A stretch of 64,000 nucleotides of DNA from Rhizobium sp. WSM4643 (GTDB lineage: Bacteria > Pseudomonadota > Alphaproteobacteria > Rhizobiales > Rhizobiaceae), in assembly GCF_025152745.1 (NCBI RefSeq), contig NZ_CP104040.1, positions 3,716,501 to 3,780,500 on the forward strand. The letters run 5' to 3'. How positions within the stretch are numbered: the first letter of the stretch is position 1; each line of letters opens with the position of its first letter. The position numbers were made by a program, and so were the translations under genes. Positions 8,392-16,872 of the stretch are shown here, piece by piece. The notes below the pieces were generated by a model. That model was not told the origin of the DNA, ran no database searches, and saw nothing but the letters and a program-made list of their open reading frames with translations.

Positions 8392-9474
8392 CTAACGCCG
8401 CCGGAATTTGTTGGCAGCCTCGATCGCCGCCTTCTGCTGATCCTCCTCGATGCCGAGGTAGAAATCCTCGAGCGCCGGATCGGCGAGCCCGGCCCGGCGC
8501 GACAGCACGTACCACTTCGCCGCCTCGATCGGATTGGGCGGCGTGCCGATGGCATTGATATAGAGATGGGCGAGTTTGTTCTGCGCAGCGACATTGCCGC
8601 CATTGGCGGCAAGTTTCAGCCATTCGAAACCCTTGACGTAATCCTTCGGCCCGCCGACGCCGTTGACCAGCCAGATGCCGAGATCGAGCTGGGCCGTGTC
8701 GAAGCCGGCGCGCGCCGCGCGTACCATCCACTCGCGGGCGAGCTTCTTCTTTTCCTCCGGCAGGTCTTTCAGCGTCGCATAGATCTGCGCCACGGCATAT
8801 TGCGAATCGGCAATGCCCTGCTCGGCCGATTTCTCATAGAACGGCAGTGCGAGCTTCAGTCCCTTGTCGCCGGGATTGTCGGCGATGAGAAGCTGCGCCC
8901 AGTTGAATTCCGCCGAAGGATTGCCGGCCTCGGCCGCCTTGCGCATGTAGTCGTCGGCCTTGACCTTATCACGCGGCACGCCCTCGCCTTCCATCAGGAT
9001 CAGTGCATATTTGAACATTGCCGCCGGATCGCCACCTTCTGCCGCCTTGCCGTACCAGAAGGCAGCATTCTTCACGTCTTTCTTGACGCCGAGGCCTTGC
9101 GACAGGATTTCGCCGATCAGTGTCTGCGCCGCCGGATCACCGAGTTGGGCGCGCGGTAGCGCCTTTTCCATTGCCGTCAGGTAATAACCGCGCTGGAAGG
9201 CGCCGTAAGCCTCGTCGATCGGCCCCTTGTAATCCTTCTCCGGCGGCAGATCGGGCAGCTTCGCGCCCATGCGGTCGAACACGCCGACGCCATCGGAGGG
9301 CCCCGCGCCCGAGGCGGAAGGCCGGTCGGTGCGGAAGGTCGAAGCCGGCGCCGTGCCCGGCTGGCTGACGACGCTGTCCGGCGCCTGCGCCAAGACGACA
9401 TCCGGTCCGGCCGCAACGAGGACGGCCATGCTGGCAAGGATATATTTCAGGAAGCGGACGGGTGGGATCGGCAT
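8392..9474 (-). CDS. Exported Sel1/TPR-like repeat protein
   Basis: About 360 residues from the ATG at 9474; a longer frame exists but its extra 56 residues overlap the upstream gene. An N-terminal signal-peptide-like segment (about 8-30, FLKYILASMAVLVAAG ... VLAQA) is followed by a linker. At least five Sel1-like repeats start near AAQTLIGEILSQGLGV and run to the C-terminus, for example AAFWYGKAAEGGDPAAMFKYA. Such alpha/alpha repeats mediate protein binding. It follows the thiamine-phosphate-synthase-like gene by 10 bases on the same strand, so probably one transcript. The partner is unknown. Confidence 0.85.
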   Translation of the reverse strand: MPIPPVRFLKYILASMAVLVAAGPDVVLAQAPDSVVSQPGTAPASTFRTDRPSASGAGPSDGVGVFDRMGAKLPDLPPEKDYKGPIDEAYGAFQRGYYLTAMEKALPRAQLGDPAAQTLIGEILSQGLGVKKDVKNAAFWYGKAAEGGDPAAMFKYALILMEGEGVPRDKVKADDYMRKAAEAGNPSAEFNWAQLLIADNPGDKGLKLALPFYEKSAEQGIADSQYAVAQIYATLKDLPEEKKKLAREWMVRAARAGFDTAQLDLGIWLVNGVGGPKDYVKGFEWLKLAANGGNVAAQNKLAHLYINAIGTPPNPIEAAKWYVLSRRAGLADPALEDFYLGIEEDQQKAAIEAANKFRRR

Positions 9475-9484
9475 GAGCGCGATT

Positions 9485-10138
9485 TCAATCCTCAAACCGT
9501 GGCGCTTTTTCGTCAAGCAACGCATTGATCTCGGCGACGACAGACGGTGCCCGGGCGGGCTCGGCGAAGACCGCCAGCCGCAGCGCCACGAACTCCGCTC
9601 CGGTCTCGGCGACGGCGAGCGCCGAGGCCGGATCGGTGCCACCCATGACGATGCAGGGGATCTCGATCATCGAGGCCCACCATTCGCCGAGCGCAAGGTT
9701 CTTCGGATGCGCCTCCGGCTTGATGTCGCCATCGAGCTTGCCGAAGAAGATATAGTCCGGCCTGGCTTCGCCGATCTCCAACGCATGGTGCCGGTCGGCC
9801 GCGTTGCCGCCGCCGATGATCAGCTTCGGCGCATGTTTGTCGATCGCTTCCGAAAGCGCCGCTACATTGCCGGAAATGTGCAAGCCGTCGGCCTTTGCCC
9901 GGCCTGCAACACGGCTGTCGCCTGCAATCAGCGCGGCTGCTCCAGCATCCTGAATCAATGGCACCAGCTTTTCGGCATGTTTCTGGAAGCTGCCGTCGTC
10001 AAGCCCATATTGCGGCACGATCACCGAAGCGACATCGCCGCCCTTCAGCGCGTCGGCGACGACCTTTGCCTGTTCATCGGCATCGGCGATATCGGGTACG
10101 ATGAGCACAAGGCGGCAGCGGTTTTCCGGTTCGGTCAT
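9485..10138 (-). CDS. Thiamine-phosphate synthase-like (ThiE/TenI fold) protein
   Basis: 217 residues resembling the TIM-barrel thiamine-phosphate synthase family. Visible are LIAGDSRVAGRAKADGLHIS near residue 95 (the usual D-x-A-x-x-x-x-A-D-G-x-H region), PDYIFFGKLDG near 128 and the phosphate-binding IPCIVMGGTDPASA near 160. ThiE would couple HMP pyrophosphate to thiazole phosphate. The canonical motif is DVALAVGADGVHVGQED, and several of its positions differ here, so this may be a TenI-like or divergent member. No thiamine-pyrophosphate riboswitch motifs are seen upstream, and the neighbours are not thi genes. Confidence 0.72.
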   Translation of the reverse strand: MTEPENRCRLVLIVPDIADADEQAKVVADALKGGDVASVIVPQYGLDDGSFQKHAEKLVPLIQDAGAAALIAGDSRVAGRAKADGLHISGNVAALSEAIDKHAPKLIIGGGNAADRHHALEIGEARPDYIFFGKLDGDIKPEAHPKNLALGEWWASMIEIPCIVMGGTDPASALAVAETGAEFVALRLAVFAEPARAPSVVAEINALLDEKAPRFED

Positions 10139-10245
10139 GAGGTCTTTCCGTTTCCTGCGAATTCCCCTTCGAAATGAGGGACCCGCACTCGTTTTGTGTG
10201 AGTAGTTCCGTTAGACGAGGCTTGCAAGAGGAGGACGTCGAAAGC

Positions 10246-11010
10246 ATGCCGCAGGATTTGTCATTCTACTACGCCGCCGTGCCCGCCGTTCTGCTGGTAG
10301 GCCTCGCAAAGGGCGGCATGGGCGACGCTTTGTCGCTGATCGGCTTGCCCTTCCTCGCCCTTGTCGTCTCGCCGGTCGAGGCGGCGGCGATCCTGCTGCC
10401 GATCCTGGTCTTCATGGACATGATCTCGCTCGTCATCTGGCGCAAGCATGGCGACTGGGCGACGCTGAAGATCATGCTGCCGGGCGCCGTCTTCGGCATT
10501 GCGCTGGGCTGGGCGACCTCGGCGCTGGTTCCGGGCAACATGCTGCGCATCGTCATCGGCGCGGTGACCATCCTCTTCTGCCTGCGCTATTTCTGGAACA
10601 ATTTCGGCCCGGGCGCCGGCAAGGTGATCCCGCCGCGCGGCCAGCGACCGATGGCCGCCAGCCTCTGGGGGACATTTTCCGGTTACGGCAGCTTCGTTGC
10701 TCATGCCGGCGGTGCGCCCTTCCAGATCTATGCCCTGCCGCTCAAATTGCAGCCACGCGAATATACCGGCACCAGCGTGCGCTTCTTCGCGATCCTCAAC
10801 GCCATCAAGCTGATCCCCTATTTCGCGCTCGGCCAGCTCGACACCCAGAATCTTGCGACCTCAGCGACGCTTCTGCCCTTTGCCCCGCTCGCCACCATTG
10901 CCGGCGCCTGGTGCGTGCGCCGCATGAAGCCACAGATCTTCTATCCCTTCATGTATGCGATGGCGCTGATCGCCGCCTTCCTGATCGTGCGTGAGGGCCT
11001 TGGCTGGTAA
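10246..11010 (+). CDS. TSUP family membrane permease (TauE/SafE type)
   Basis: About 254 residues, hydrophobic throughout with roughly seven to eight membrane segments. The start chosen is ATG 10246 (MPQDLSFYYAAVPAVLLVGLAKGGMG), preceded by GAGGAGGA; 24 extra codons upstream lack such support. The LAKGGMG loop after the first helix and the matching second-half segment GTFSGYGSFVAHAGGAPFQIY are hallmarks of the internally duplicated TSUP fold. Members export or import sulfonates, sulfite or related organic anions. The substrate here is unknown and the neighbours do not indicate sulfur metabolism. Confidence 0.88.
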   Translation: MPQDLSFYYAAVPAVLLVGLAKGGMGDALSLIGLPFLALVVSPVEAAAILLPILVFMDMISLVIWRKHGDWATLKIMLPGAVFGIALGWATSALVPGNMLRIVIGAVTILFCLRYFWNNFGPGAGKVIPPRGQRPMAASLWGTFSGYGSFVAHAGGAPFQIYALPLKLQPREYTGTSVRFFAILNAIKLIPYFALGQLDTQNLATSATLLPFAPLATIAGAWCVRRMKPQIFYPFMYAMALIAAFLIVREGLGW

Positions 11011-11104
11011 GAGGCCCGTCAGCGCCGCTGCTTCGCATTGCTGCAATTCGCTGCAATGCACAATTTCCTTGCTGGCGCGGCCGGTTTGACGTAGCGTTGC
11101 CGCC

Positions 11105-11365
11105 ATGTCGAACACCGACCCTTTCTCTGCGATTGCCGATCCGAACCGGCGGTTTCTGCTGGAGGAATTGCGTCGCGCGCCACGGACGGTCAACGAGCTT
11201 GCCGAAGGCCTGCCGATCAGCCGTCCAGCTGTTTCACAGCACCTGAAGGCGCTTCTCGACAGCAATCTCGTCTCCGTGACATCGGAAGGCACCAAACGCA
11301 TCTATACGGTCAACAACCGCGGCTTCGACAAGCTCAATTTATGGCTGGATCAGTTCTGGGCCTGA
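11105..11365 (+). CDS. ArsR-type winged-helix transcriptional regulator
   Basis: 86 residues, essentially only the DNA-binding domain. ADPNRRFLLEELRRAPRTVNELAE leads into the recognition helix ISRPAVSQHLKALLDSNLV, and the wing is VSVTSEGTKRIYTV. No cysteine cluster for metal binding is visible, so it belongs to the metal-independent branch that often controls an adjacent gene. The nearest same-strand gene upstream is the TSUP permease (95 bases away). A START-domain partner, common in this branch, is not present downstream. Confidence 0.88.
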   Translation: MSNTDPFSAIADPNRRFLLEELRRAPRTVNELAEGLPISRPAVSQHLKALLDSNLVSVTSEGTKRIYTVNNRGFDKLNLWLDQFWA

Positions 11366-11570
11366 TGCATGTTCCCATAAGATCTGGAATACGATGTGAA
11401 TCATAGGAATGCGATGCGAGACGTGGCGGACCCAAAAGCGCCAGCCACGATGCCGGATGCATCGGACTGGCGCAAATATGGTGTCAAATCACCGGTTCTT
11501 GCTAATTCTTGGCGGAATGGATGGATTTACCTTGTTGCGCAAGATGATCGCCCGGCGACCCTTGGGAAGA

Positions 11571-11744
11571 TTAGTGGACGGATGATTTAAGACGCTGAAT
11601 CTCGTCCTTGATGCGCAGCTTGCGGCGCTTGCATTCGGCAAGTTCCGTATCGGAAATAGAGGGAGATGTTCTGAGCGCGTGCAACTCCTCCTCGAGAGCG
11701 ACATGCTTTTTCTGGAGTGACTCAAGATGAGCTTGAACAGTCAT
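11571..11744 (-). CDS. DUF465 (YdcH-like) small coiled-coil protein
   Basis: 57 residues beginning MTVQAHLESLQKKHVALEEEL and ending RLKSSVH. The protein is one helical hairpin rich in Lys and Glu with KRRKLRIKDEIQRLK near the C-terminus, the pattern of the DUF465/YdcH family of unknown function. It is divergent from a second DUF465 gene about 220 bases away. Confidence 0.85.
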   Translation of the reverse strand: MTVQAHLESLQKKHVALEEELHALRTSPSISDTELAECKRRKLRIKDEIQRLKSSVH

Positions 11745-11965
11745 ATGACCCTTCCTTCCTCTTACCCTCCCCGGCCAACATCGTCGGGGATCAAGGTGTC
11801 AACGGCCGGACTGTGACATATTTTTGAAGGCTTGTCGAAGGCCAAAAGATGAAGACTGGATGGCAATTTCATGATCAAGACTAACTAGCCGTTACCCGTA
11901 TTTGGTGATAGGAGCTTGCGGAAATCATCGCCAGATCGGACAAGGTCCAGGGACGGTAACGGGGA

Positions 11966-12175
11966 ATGCATATGGCCGATCAGGAACAGGCGGAAATCAG
12001 GCTCATAGTGGCGCGCCTGCGTCAGGAGCACGAGGATTTCGATGCCGCGATCAACGCCATGATCCAGACCGGATGCGATGCACTGCGGATCCAGCGAATG
12101 AAAAAGAAAAAACTTGTCATCAAGGACAGGCTCTCCAAGCTGGAAGATCAGATCATTCCTGACATCATCGCCTGA
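11966..12175 (+). CDS. DUF465 (YdcH-like) small protein, second copy
   Basis: 69 residues from ATG 11966 or ATG 11972. The sequence has [22 protein letters not shown] and ends in [20 protein letters not shown], a charged helical hairpin with the KKKKLxxKDRL core of DUF465. It ends 17 bases before purE and may be cotranscribed with it. Function unknown. Its divergence from the other DUF465 protein suggests an old duplication. Confidence 0.88.
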   Translation: MHMADQEQAEIRLIVARLRQEHEDFDAAINAMIQTGCDALRIQRMKKKKLVIKDRLSKLEDQIIPDIIA

Positions 12176-12192
12176 AAGGGAACGCAGCAACG

Positions 12193-12687
12193 ATGACAGA
12201 CAGACCACCCGTCGCCATCATCATGGGCAGCCAGTCCGACTGGGAGACCATGAAAAACGCCGCCGACACGCTGGAGGCGCTGGAAATTCCCTATGACGCG
12301 CGCATTATTTCGGCGCACCGCACAGTGGACCGGCTGGTCAATTTCGCCAAGGGCGCACGCGCGGAGGGCTTCAAGGTCATCATCGCCGGTGCCGGCGGCG
12401 CCGCCCACCTGCCGGGCATGACCGCCGCGATGACACCGCTGCCGGTTTTCGGCGTGCCGGTCCAGTCGAAAGCCCTGTCCGGCCAGGACAGTCTTCTTTC
12501 CATCGTGCAGATGCCGGCCGGTATTCCCGTGGGCACGCTTGCCATCGGCAAGGCCGGCGCGGTCAACGCCGCGCTTCTCGCCGCTGCCGTACTTGCCCTT
12601 TCCGACGAAGAAATCGCCGACCGGCTCGACGAATGGCGCGAGCGCCAGAGTGCTGCCGTCGCCGAATACCCGATGGACAACCTATGA
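12193..12687 (+). CDS. purE: PurE, N5-carboxyaminoimidazole ribonucleotide mutase
   Basis: 164 residues. PurE converts N5-CAIR to CAIR in de novo purine synthesis. Class I motifs are all present: [10 protein letters not shown] at the N-terminus (phosphate and substrate binding), the catalytic SAHRTVDR region with its histidine, and [11 protein letters not shown]. Length is normal for bacterial PurE. The stop overlaps the purK start by ATGA, so the two enzymes that act in sequence are translationally coupled. Confidence 0.97.
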   Translation: MTDRPPVAIIMGSQSDWETMKNAADTLEALEIPYDARIISAHRTVDRLVNFAKGARAEGFKVIIAGAGGAAHLPGMTAAMTPLPVFGVPVQSKALSGQDSLLSIVQMPAGIPVGTLAIGKAGAVNAALLAAAVLALSDEEIADRLDEWRERQSAAVAEYPMDNL

Positions 12688-13760
12688 CGGCAAGAACGAT
12701 CGGCATTATCGGCGGCGGCCAGCTCGGCCGCATGCTGGCCATTGCTGCCGCGCGGTTGAATTTTCGCACGATCATCGTCGAGCCGCAGGCGGACTGCCCG
12801 GCCGCCCAGCTCGCCAACCGGCAGATTACCGCCGCCTACGACGATCCGGCGGCACTGGCCGAACTTGCTGATATTTGCGATGTCGTCACTTACGAATTCG
12901 AGAACGTGCCCGTTGCAGCCGCCGAAAGGCTCTCGGCGAATGTCTCCGTCTTTCCGCCACCGAAGGCGCTGGAAGCTGCCCAGGACCGCCTCGTCGAAAA
13001 GCTCTTTCTCAATGACTGCGGCATATCAACCGCCCGCTTCCACGCGATCGATAGCCAGGCCGATCTTGAGACGGCACTTGAGGATTTCGGCGGCCAGGGC
13101 GTGCTGAAGACCCGCCGCCTCGGTTATGACGGCAAGGGCCAGAAGGTTTTCCGCTCGGCGGCCGACAGCCCGGATGGCGCCTATGCCGCACTCGGCGGCG
13201 TACCGCTCATCCTCGAAAGCTTCATCGCGTTCGAGCGCGAGGTCTCGATCATCGCCGCGCGCGCCACCGACGGGACGGTCGTCTGCTTCGATCCCGCCGA
13301 GAATGTGCACCGCGACGGTATCCTTCACACCTCGACGGTTCCAGCCGCGATCTCTCCATCGACGGCGGACGCCGCGCGCCAATCGGCCGAAAAGATCCTT
13401 GCCGCGTTGAACTATGTCGGCGTCATCGGTATCGAATTCTTCGTGCTTGCCGATGGTGGCCTGATCGCCAACGAGATGGCGCCGCGTGTCCACAACTCAG
13501 GTCACTGGACGGAAGCGGCCTGCGTCGTCAGCCAGTTCGAGCAGCATATCCGCGCCGTCGCCGGCTTGCCGCTTGGCAGTTCTGAACGCCATTCCGAGTG
13601 TATCATGCAGAACCTGATCGGCGATGATATCCTGGCCGTTCCCGACTGGCTGCGGCGCCCCGATACGCTGGTTCATCTCTATGGCAAGACCGAGTGGCGC
13701 CCCGGCCGCAAGATGGGCCATGTCACCACCTTGACGCCGAAATCGCCGGTTTTGGCCTGA
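12684..13760 (+). CDS. purK: PurK, N5-carboxyaminoimidazole ribonucleotide synthase
   Basis: 358 residues from ATG 12684, which overlaps the purE stop; 17 codons of open frame upstream lie inside purE and are discarded. It is an ATP-grasp enzyme that makes N5-CAIR from AIR, bicarbonate and ATP. The N-terminal [13 protein letters not shown] dinucleotide-like motif, [15 protein letters not shown] (ATP-binding lysine loop), and [16 protein letters not shown] followed by [14 protein letters not shown] are typical. The product is the substrate of PurE. Confidence 0.97.
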   Translation: MTARTIGIIGGGQLGRMLAIAAARLNFRTIIVEPQADCPAAQLANRQITAAYDDPAALAELADICDVVTYEFENVPVAAAERLSANVSVFPPPKALEAAQDRLVEKLFLNDCGISTARFHAIDSQADLETALEDFGGQGVLKTRRLGYDGKGQKVFRSAADSPDGAYAALGGVPLILESFIAFEREVSIIAARATDGTVVCFDPAENVHRDGILHTSTVPAAISPSTADAARQSAEKILAALNYVGVIGIEFFVLADGGLIANEMAPRVHNSGHWTEAACVVSQFEQHIRAVAGLPLGSSERHSECIMQNLIGDDILAVPDWLRRPDTLVHLYGKTEWRPGRKMGHVTTLTPKSPVLA

Positions 13761-13800
13761 GAAAACACCCCTGTGCCTTGGGAAAAACACCTTCATGTGG

Positions 13801-13829
13801 TTGACACGGAAAAGGTGACGGGGTATCTG
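13801..13829 (+). promoter_or_regulatory. Sigma-70-like promoter upstream of rpmJ
   Basis: TTGACA at 13801-13806, a 17-base spacer, then TATCTG at 13824-13829. It is among the clearest promoter matches in the window. A hairpin with a T run starts only about 10 bases after the predicted start point. Confidence 0.55.
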
Positions 13830-13845
13830 CTCCCCCACCTAAACA

Positions 13846-13867
13846 GCGCGCCCGATGGCGCGCTTTT
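13846..13867 (+). terminator. Rho-independent terminator between purK and rpmJ
   Basis: Seven-base stem GCGCGCC / GGCGCGC around the loop CGAT, followed by TTTT. It should end purEK transcription. Because the TTGACA promoter is upstream of it, it could also act as an attenuator for rpmJ. Confidence 0.75.
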
Positions 13868-13924
13868 GATTGTTAAAGATACGGGCGAATGTGAATTCCC
13901 CCCTAGAGATCGCGGATCAGAAAA

Positions 13925-14050
13925 ATGAAGATCAAGAATTCGCTCAAGTCGCTCAAGGCTCGTCACCGTGACAACCGTCTGGTTCGCCGTAAGGGCCGCA
14001 TCTACATCATCAACAAGCTGAACCCGCGCTTCAAGGCTCGTCAGGGCTGA
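13925..14050 (+). CDS. rpmJ: Ribosomal protein L36, zinc-independent type
   Basis: 41 residues: [14 protein letters not shown] ... [22 protein letters not shown]. It is the smallest large-subunit ribosomal protein. The Cys/His zinc ligands of the C+ type are absent, so this is the C- (YkgO-like) form with the extra C-terminal [11 protein letters not shown], which is the usual form in Rhizobiales. It stands alone as a single gene. Confidence 0.96.
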
Positions 14051-14162
14051 TTTCGCGCGTCCGGATCGCCCTGCCGCGTGAGCTGGCGCCGGCAGATATA
14101 TCCGGTGGGTCGCTGCGGTGATCACGTCAAATTTGTTTGATCTTCGGCGCTGGCGGGCTAAT

Positions 14163-14798
14163 ATGTCCGCCATGCGCTTTTTTGCTTTGACATCAGCGGC
14201 GCTGCCGCTCGCCCTCATTCTCCTCACCGCCTCCTTTCCGGCCGCCGCCGCGGAAAAGCCCGCTGCCGCCGCGAAAAAGGATGTTATCGTCGAGCAGACG
14301 GATACCAACAGTTCGCCAAAGCAGCACCTCGACCAGCTCTTCAGCCAGCTGAAGCGTGAACGCGATCCCGAAAAGGCCAGCGGCATCGCCAATGAAATCC
14401 GCATGGAATGGAACGATTCCGGTAGCGCCACCGTCAATCTGCTGATGCAGTGGGCCGACAAGGCGATCGAGGAAAAGCGCAATCCCGCGGCCCTCGATTT
14501 CCTCGATGAGGCGATCGCGCTGAAGCCCGATTATGCCGAAAGCTGGAACCGCCGCGCCACGCTGAATTTCGCCATGGGCAATTATCGCAAGTCGATGTCC
14601 GACATCGAACGTGTGCTCGATCTCGAGCCGCGCCATTTCGGCGCGCTCTCAGGCATGGCGGCGATCCTCAGCAATTCCGGCAACGATCAGCTGACCTTGA
14701 AGGCTTGGGAGCGTTTCCTCGACGTCTATCCCGCCGAGCGTACTGCGCAGGAACAGGCCAACACGCTTGCGGAAAAACTCGCCGGCAACCGCACCTGA
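14163..14798 (+). CDS. Exported TPR-repeat protein
   Basis: About 211 residues from ATG 14163 (MSAMRFFALTSAALPLALILL); ATG 14172 is also possible. A signal peptide with an Ala-rich cleavage region (PAAAAEK) leads to a periplasmic protein with two or three TPR units, clearest in NPAALDFLDEAIALKPDYAESWNRRATLNFAMGNYRKSMSDIERVLDLEPRHFGALSG. TPRs mediate protein contacts; the partner is unknown. The downstream gene begins 64 bases later with its own ribosome-binding site. Confidence 0.88.
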   Translation: MSAMRFFALTSAALPLALILLTASFPAAAAEKPAAAAKKDVIVEQTDTNSSPKQHLDQLFSQLKRERDPEKASGIANEIRMEWNDSGSATVNLLMQWADKAIEEKRNPAALDFLDEAIALKPDYAESWNRRATLNFAMGNYRKSMSDIERVLDLEPRHFGALSGMAAILSNSGNDQLTLKAWERFLDVYPAERTAQEQANTLAEKLAGNRT

Positions 14799-14861
14799 TT
14801 CCTGGTCTGATATCTTGACGTCGGATCTCGCCGCGCAATTTTAGCATATGGAGGGAACGAC

Positions 14862-15989
14862 ATGGCGGTTGTCCGCCAGCAGGTCGTTCCGCAATTATCG
14901 CTCGTTGAGATCATGCTTGCAGAAGTTTCCGCTCTTCTCGCCCCGCTCGCCGCCGCCATCGGTTACTCCACTTATAAGGCGCGGCAATTCGAACACGCCT
15001 ATCCGAATATCGGCGAACTGACGGATGTCGGCGGCTACCGCATGAATGCCGTCCACATCGAGCGTCCCGAAAATGCGGATCTGCCCGCCCTGGTTTTCAT
15101 TCACGGCGCCAGCGGCAATTTGCTCGACCAGGTCGTTGCCTTCCGCGCCGCACTCGAAGGCCGGGCGGAAATGCTGTTCGTCGACCGCCCCGGTCATGGC
15201 TATTCCGAGCGCGGCGGCCCTGAGAACGCCGTCCCCTCTGGCCAGGCCGATGCGATCGCCAGACTGATGGAGAAGCGCGGCATCGAAAAGGCTGTTATCG
15301 TCGGCCATTCCTTCGGCGGCGCGATCACCGCCGCCTTCGGCCTGCGTCATCCTGATAAGACCGCCGGCTTGCTCTTCCTTGCGCCCGCCACCCATCCATG
15401 GCCGGGTGGCATCGACTGGTACTATCATGTGGCAACCGTGCCGATCGTCGGCTGGCTCTTCAACCACGCGATCGTCGTGCCTCTCGGTCTGAGCCGGCTG
15501 GAGCGCGGCACGCTGAATGTCTTCCGTCCCAATCCGCGCCCGGCCGACTACATCGAAAAAACCGGGCCGTCGCTGGTGCTGCGACCCAACGCTTTCCATA
15601 ACAACGCCGCCGATTTCAAAAGGCTGCTCGCCTATGTGAAGGAGCAGTCGCTGCTCTATTCGCAGATCACCGCACCGACCGTCATCATAACAGGTGACAG
15701 CGACGAGATCGTCTGGGAACACTTGCACTCGCGCGGCCTTGCCCGCGATATATCAGGCTCCGAACTCATCACCGTCAGCGGCGTCGGCCACAAGCCGGAT
15801 TATCTCGCAACCGATGTCGCCATCGCCGCCATGGAGAAGCTATCAGGCAAGCCGCGCGACCTGCAAGCGATCGCCCGCAGGGCCGAAGAGAGGCTTGCCG
15901 CCTCCTCACGCGATCGGACGGCCGCGGCCGTACAGTCGTTGGGGTCGACCGGGCCGCGCGTTTTTTCAGACGCGCAGAGGACGCTGTAG
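14862..15989 (+). CDS. Alpha/beta-fold hydrolase
   Basis: 375 residues; start ATG 14862 follows GGAGGG. An N-terminal hydrophobic segment (about 17-40) could anchor it to the membrane. The hydrolase core includes FIHGASGNLLDQ (oxyanion loop), FVDRPGHGYS, the nucleophile elbow VGHSFGGAI with catalytic Ser, an acid region ITGDSDEIVWE, and a histidine in GVGHKPDYL. These features support an intact Ser-Asp-His esterase or lipase of unknown substrate. The last dozen residues (GPRVFSDAQRTL) are encoded by an intergenic repeat that reads into the gene, so the original C-terminus was probably shorter or different. Confidence 0.92.
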   Translation: MAVVRQQVVPQLSLVEIMLAEVSALLAPLAAAIGYSTYKARQFEHAYPNIGELTDVGGYRMNAVHIERPENADLPALVFIHGASGNLLDQVVAFRAALEGRAEMLFVDRPGHGYSERGGPENAVPSGQADAIARLMEKRGIEKAVIVGHSFGGAITAAFGLRHPDKTAGLLFLAPATHPWPGGIDWYYHVATVPIVGWLFNHAIVVPLGLSRLERGTLNVFRPNPRPADYIEKTGPSLVLRPNAFHNNAADFKRLLAYVKEQSLLYSQITAPTVIITGDSDEIVWEHLHSRGLARDISGSELITVSGVGHKPDYLATDVAIAAMEKLSGKPRDLQAIARRAEERLAASSRDRTAAAVQSLGSTGPRVFSDAQRTL

Positions 15990-16012
15990 CACTTTGAATT
16001 GCTGCATAATTT
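15955..16012. repeat. Palindromic intergenic repeat, family B, copy 1
   Basis: CCGCGCGTTTTTTCAGACGC and the following GAGGACGCTGTAGCACTTTG are almost identical to the copy starting at 32424. The GCGCG/CGCGC arms form a small hairpin. The first 35 bases lie inside the hydrolase gene and its TAG stop is part of the repeat. Confidence 0.8.
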
Positions 16013-16039
16013 TGTCCTCAGCATTGCAGGAAACCTGCC

Positions 16040-16756
16040 TCAGGCGCCGAGACGCATGCCGCCGTCGCAGGTGACGACGTGGCCGCTCATGAAGCCGTTT
16101 CCGATCAGGAAGGCAATCACCTGCGCGATATCCTCCGGCCTGCCGACACGGCCGACCGGCGTGCGGCCGGCGAAATCCGCAAAGACGCTGCCGCGCTGCT
16201 CGGGCGGCAGGAAACTCCACCACGGCGTATCGACGACCCCGGGGGAAACGCCGTTGACGCGCAGCGGCTTCAATTCGGCGGCAAGCACCGGCACCATCGC
16301 CTCGATGCCGGCATTGACGGCCGCAAGCCCAGCCGTGCCAGGCATCGCAGCCTGCGCGCTGACCGCCGAAACGAAGGTGATGCTGCCGCCCGGCTGCAGC
16401 AGCGGCAGTGCCGCCTGGGCTGCCGCTGCATGCGGAATGAGCTTGGTCTGGAAACCGGCAAGCAGGTCCGTCATGTCGAGCGTCGCAAAAGGTCCGGCGC
16501 CGTGACCGCTGCCCATCGCCAGCACGAGATGACCGAATGCGCCGATCCCGGCAAAAGCTTCCCCGAGTGTGGAAAGTTCCGCCGCATCAAGCACGAGGCT
16601 GCGCAGATCGCCATCGATCGATGCCTTCGCGGCGGCAAGCTTTTCACCGTCGCGGCCTGCAATGGTGACCGTATATCTCTGTTTCAAAAGTAATTTCGCC
16701 GTGGCGAGGCCGATGCCGGAAGAACCGCCGATGACGACCACATGCTGCAAAGACAT
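16040..16756 (-). CDS. SDR-family oxidoreductase without the YxxxK pair
   Basis: 238 residues with a Rossmann fold. The cofactor loop GGSSGIGLA is near residue 10, AGRDGEKLAAA at the second strand, a catalytic-type Ser in TFVSAVSA, and the C-terminal SGHVVTCDGGMRLG. Where the Tyr-x-x-x-Lys signature should be, the sequence is LAAVNAGIEAM, with Leu for Tyr and Asn for Lys. It therefore may not be a normal dehydrogenase. It is divergent from an XRE regulator, a common regulator-target arrangement. The substrate is unknown. Confidence 0.85.
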   Translation of the reverse strand: MSLQHVVVIGGSSGIGLATAKLLLKQRYTVTIAGRDGEKLAAAKASIDGDLRSLVLDAAELSTLGEAFAGIGAFGHLVLAMGSGHGAGPFATLDMTDLLAGFQTKLIPHAAAAQAALPLLQPGGSITFVSAVSAQAAMPGTAGLAAVNAGIEAMVPVLAAELKPLRVNGVSPGVVDTPWWSFLPPEQRGSVFADFAGRTPVGRVGRPEDIAQVIAFLIGNGFMSGHVVTCDGGMRLGA

Positions 16757-16872
16757 GATGCTGCTCCTTGAATTGATCGATCCGCAGGCGTTTGAATCAC
16801 CCGCAGCGCCGGCATCATGCGCGGCCTGGAAACGGCAAACAGTTCCAGTTTTATCCTGGTATCGATACTGAT
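16757..16872. promoter_or_regulatory. Divergent promoter region SDR / XRE regulator
   Basis: 116 bases between the two start codons. It contains GGTATCGATACTGATATGATC with a short dyad (GTATCGATAC) 10 bases before the regulator start, a candidate operator for autoregulation. This is inference. Confidence 0.4.

Noticed and set aside
10139..10245. Thiamine pyrophosphate riboswitch upstream of the ThiE-like gene
   Set aside because: The expected CUGAGA and ACCUGA elements are not found in the short leader.
11396..11590. 64-residue plus-strand reading frame after the ArsR gene
   Set aside because: Its end overlaps the well supported DUF465 gene on the other strand, it has no ribosome-binding site and its sequence resembles no family.
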